Source: an uncultured Oscillospiraceae bacterium (GTDB taxonomy: Bacteria; Bacillota; Clostridia; Oscillospirales; Oscillospiraceae). From it: a stretch of 6,775 bases of DNA. This document shows positions 5,581-6,775 of this stretch, in pieces. Both the position numbers and the translations under genes were made by a program. Each line of letters begins with the position of its first letter. Position 1 is the stretch's first letter. The stretch covers positions 1 to 6,775 of the forward strand of contig CAKUHW010000056.1 of NCBI GenBank assembly GCA_934659415.1. The letters run 5' to 3'. Under the pieces are notes generated by a model. The model was not told the DNA's origin. It saw only the letters and a list, made by a program, of their open reading frames with translations, and made no database searches.

Positions 5581-6775
5581 AGAGGGCAAGCAGCCCTATG
5601 TTTCAGAGCTGTCCCGCTTCCGGTACTCCCTGAAGGACACCGGCGACACCGAGGACCTGGTACGGCTGAACGAGGAGAACGCGCTGCTGCGGGGCCTGGT
5701 GAAGCGCTGGAAGGTGACGCTGGACAAGCAGGAGCAGCAGATCGGGAAGCTGAAGGGCGAGATGAAGCGCACGGAGCAGATCAGCATGGACCGGGAGCAG
5801 CTGGTTAAGGCGGCCCGGAAGCTGGCGAAGGACTACAGCGCGAAGGCGGACGTAAGGGCAGAGCTGGAGAGCCTTTACAACTTTATGCTGCGGGGCGGCG
5901 AGGAGTTCACCTACACCGAGGCCCGGGAGCGGGCCATGGGCATTGCCGAGGAGCTGGTGAACAGCGCGGTGGAGATCGACCGGACGCTGTATGAGAACTA
6001 CGAAGACTTGCGCCGGGAGCTGCGGGGAGTGCGCCTGTACGTGGGGGACAATGCCCCGGGAATGTATGAGAGCGTGAAGGAGCTGCGGCAGGCCATGTAC
6101 GGCAAGCTGAACGTGGCGAAGGGCGAGCGGTCCAACATCGACGACGTGTACCAGCAGCTGAACGCGAAGTGGGGGGAGTTCTTCCCGGAGAGCATCATCA
6201 ACCCGGAGGACCAGATCGAGCGGATCGTGGACGTGGCGCAAGCGCTGTACGGGGCTACGGAGTACAACCCGTTCTCTTCTGACATGAACAGTGCGGTGCG
6301 CAGCGCCGCCAACGACATTCTGGAACGTTTTTTCGACCTGCCGCAGACGAAGAAGACCTTTGCGGACAAGCAGGCCGCCAAGCTGGAGGCCGCCCAGGCG
6401 AAGGGCCGGGAGCGGGTGAGGGAGGCCATCGAGAAGGAGCGCAGCAAGCGGGACGACGCCCTGGCGAAGATGAAAGCTCTGTACGAGACCCGGGAGGCCA
6501 ACGCCAAGGAGGCCCAGAGCAGCGCGGCGCTGCGGGACAAGATCACCCGGCACGCTGCCGCGCTGAGCAAGAAGCTGCTGAAGCCCACGGACAGGCAGCA
6601 CATCCCGGAGGGGCTGCGGGTCGCCGTGGCGGCGGTGCTGGACAGCATCAATCTGGAGAGCACCTTCAGCTACGACCCGGAGACGGGCAGCAGGATCGCC
6701 GGGACCGGCGGGCTGCCCACGGGACGCACTGCGGCCTTCCGGGAACTGGCGGCCCAGTACCGGGCCATTCTGGAC
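5180..6775 (+). CDS. Polyvalent protein, C-terminal half in frame 2 (3' partial, frameshifted from upstream)
   Basis: Frame 2 is open from just after the TGA at 5174-5176 to the last base of the window (532 codons from the ATG at 5180). Protein-like sequence begins near 5213 with GTDGKRLDFSGRHEGGPGGY. This is the natural continuation of the frame-1 polyvalent protein, not an independent gene: the ATG at 5180 has no well-spaced SD, and its first dozen residues are not family-like. Order: a compact domain with DFSGRH, TVDHRDIADALGDGYGG and FMAEGNIRISPESGGINLSV (about 5234-5421) of unknown function; RYSLKD (5621-5638); a leucine/glutamate coiled coil (LNEENALLRGLVKRW onward); a helical region including NYEDLRRELRGVRLYVGD and WGEFFPESIINPEDQIERI; and a second long charged coiled coil (about 6370-6590). 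The protein leaves the window. It probably acts on or with element DNA entering a new host; enzymatic activity in this half is not evident. Confidence 0.7.
   Translation, partial: MPWITLAAHPAGTDGKRLDFSGRHEGGPGGYRTVDHRDIADALGDGYGGEDHSGAMVQFMAEGNIRISPESGGINLSVMPTKAQMDTLYDFISREHGEVLLDLDNADGRTVSSTEYPAGTRADKILGDIRAYFEEGKQPYVSELSRFRYSLKDTGDTEDLVRLNEENALLRGLVKRWKVTLDKQEQQIGKLKGEMKRTEQISMDREQLVKAARKLAKDYSAKADVRAELESLYNFMLRGGEEFTYTEARERAMGIAEELVNSAVEIDRTLYENYEDLRRELRGVRLYVGDNAPGMYESVKELRQAMYGKLNVAKGERSNIDDVYQQLNAKWGEFFPESIINPEDQIERIVDVAQALYGATEYNPFSSDMNSAVRSAANDILERFFDLPQTKKTFADKQAAKLEAAQAKGRERVREAIEKERSKRDDALAKMKALYETREANAKEAQSSAALRDKITRHAAALSKKLLKPTDRQHIPEGLRVAVAAVLDSINLESTFSYDPETGSRIAGTGGLPTGRTAAFRELAAQYRAILD
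5205..5222 (+). other. Frameshift joining frame 1 to frame 2 of the polyvalent gene
   Basis: Frame 1 is family-like up to about STSSWN (ending 5217), and frame 2 is family-like from about TDGKRLDFSG (from 5216). From recalled relatives, several residues (aromatic/Gly/Leu, of the type ETGYLL) normally sit between the Trp and the TDG. A small deletion of a length not divisible by three (roughly 20 bases) would therefore explain both the frame change and the missing residues. No slippery heptamer is present. A sequencing error of one or two bases would explain the frame but not the shortened spacing. Confidence 0.65.
5640..6590 (+). other. Extended helical/coiled-coil region
   Basis: Frame-2 translation is dense in Leu, Glu, Lys and Arg with few Gly/Pro residues. 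Two segments look like classic coiled coils: from LVRLNEENALLRGLVKRW to about 5870, and from about KQAAKLEAAQAKGRERVRE to RDKITRHAAALSKKLL (6367-6582). Long helices of this type connect enzymatic modules in polyvalent proteins and may package with or wrap the element's DNA; the role is inferred. Confidence 0.5.

Larger units (their letters stand above)
3469..6775 (+). mobile_element. Fragment of a prophage or integrative element (polyvalent protein gene, no terminus seen)
   Basis: From about 3469 to the window end all coding capacity belongs to one large modular protein of the polyvalent type described in phages and conjugative elements: zincin-like peptidase, BECR-like nuclease module, uncharacterised domains and coiled coils strung together. 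No integrase, transposase, inverted repeat or duplicated attachment site is visible. The left limit is defined only by where membrane-protein sequence stops, between about 3448 and 3475, and the right limit is beyond the window. The 5' end of the polyvalent gene appears to be missing, which argues against a clean element boundary and for a deletion, a recombination event or a contig join. Confidence 0.6.

Noticed and set aside
5295..5633. 112-codon plus-strand frame-3 ORF, and the frame-1 tail to 5580
   Set aside because: Both are Arg/Gly/Ser/Pro-rich out-of-frame readings. Frame 2 across the same bases gives conserved-looking protein.
5603..6601. 332-codon minus-strand open frame, and the overlapping 221-codon one
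   Set aside because: Opposite the frame-2 coiled-coil region. The leucine/valine/histidine-rich translation is the complement of Lys/Glu/Gln-rich helices.
1..6775. tRNA, rRNA, CRISPR array, transposase, integrase
   Set aside because: None seen: no repeat-spacer periodicity, no cloverleaf, no recombinase motifs in any frame read.

Overview
The window is GC-rich (mostly about 60-65% by eye) with strong AGGAGG-type ribosome binding sites, and the proteins look clostridial. The best guess for the source is a high-GC gut Firmicute of the Oscillospiraceae type (Flavonifractor/Lawsonibacter-like). This rests on recalled protein resemblance and base composition, not on a search.

Layout. (1) 1-1413: the 3' three quarters of an asparagine synthetase B gene, entering from outside the window and closed by a near-perfect rho-independent terminator (1438-1481). 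(2) About 1543-1572: a good sigma-70-type promoter with an extended -10, opening a rightward operon. (3) 1609-2103 and 2123-2611: two tandem, diverged genes of the PhzA/PhzB family (NTF2/SnoaL-like alpha+beta barrel), the family that in Pseudomonas and Burkholderia condenses the phenazine ring precursor. No other phenazine gene is visible. (4) 2608-about 3468: the first ~285 codons of a polytopic membrane protein resembling the Gate/nucleoside-recognition-like CD0519/CD1768 family. It is translationally coupled to the second PhzA/B-like gene by an ATGA overlap.

(5) About 3469-6775: the membrane protein gene changes in frame, within a few codons, into a phage or conjugative-element 'polyvalent' protein. 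It carries an HExxH zinc-metallopeptidase-like domain, then a lower-GC toxin/nuclease-like module (LPD3/BECR-like), then a DFSGRH-type domain, then a long charged helical/coiled-coil region leaving the window. A frameshift near 5214 moves the reading from frame 1 to frame 2, so the single-frame ORF 2608-5580 ends in about 120 nonsense residues while the true downstream protein stays open to the last base.

How it fits together. The left half is ordinary chromosome: asnB, then a small operon of two putative small-molecule enzymes or binding proteins and a membrane partner. The right half is accessory DNA. The in-frame chimera is most likely a recombination scar, an insertion/deletion junction, or an assembly join, and not an evolved fusion. 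The most interesting points are the repeated [RK]-[YF]-S-[IL]-K-[ED] motif at each module boundary of the polyvalent protein (a candidate self-processing signal for its own HExxH domain), the low-GC module bounded by two of these motifs, and the PhzA/B pair beside a membrane protein in a presumed Firmicute.
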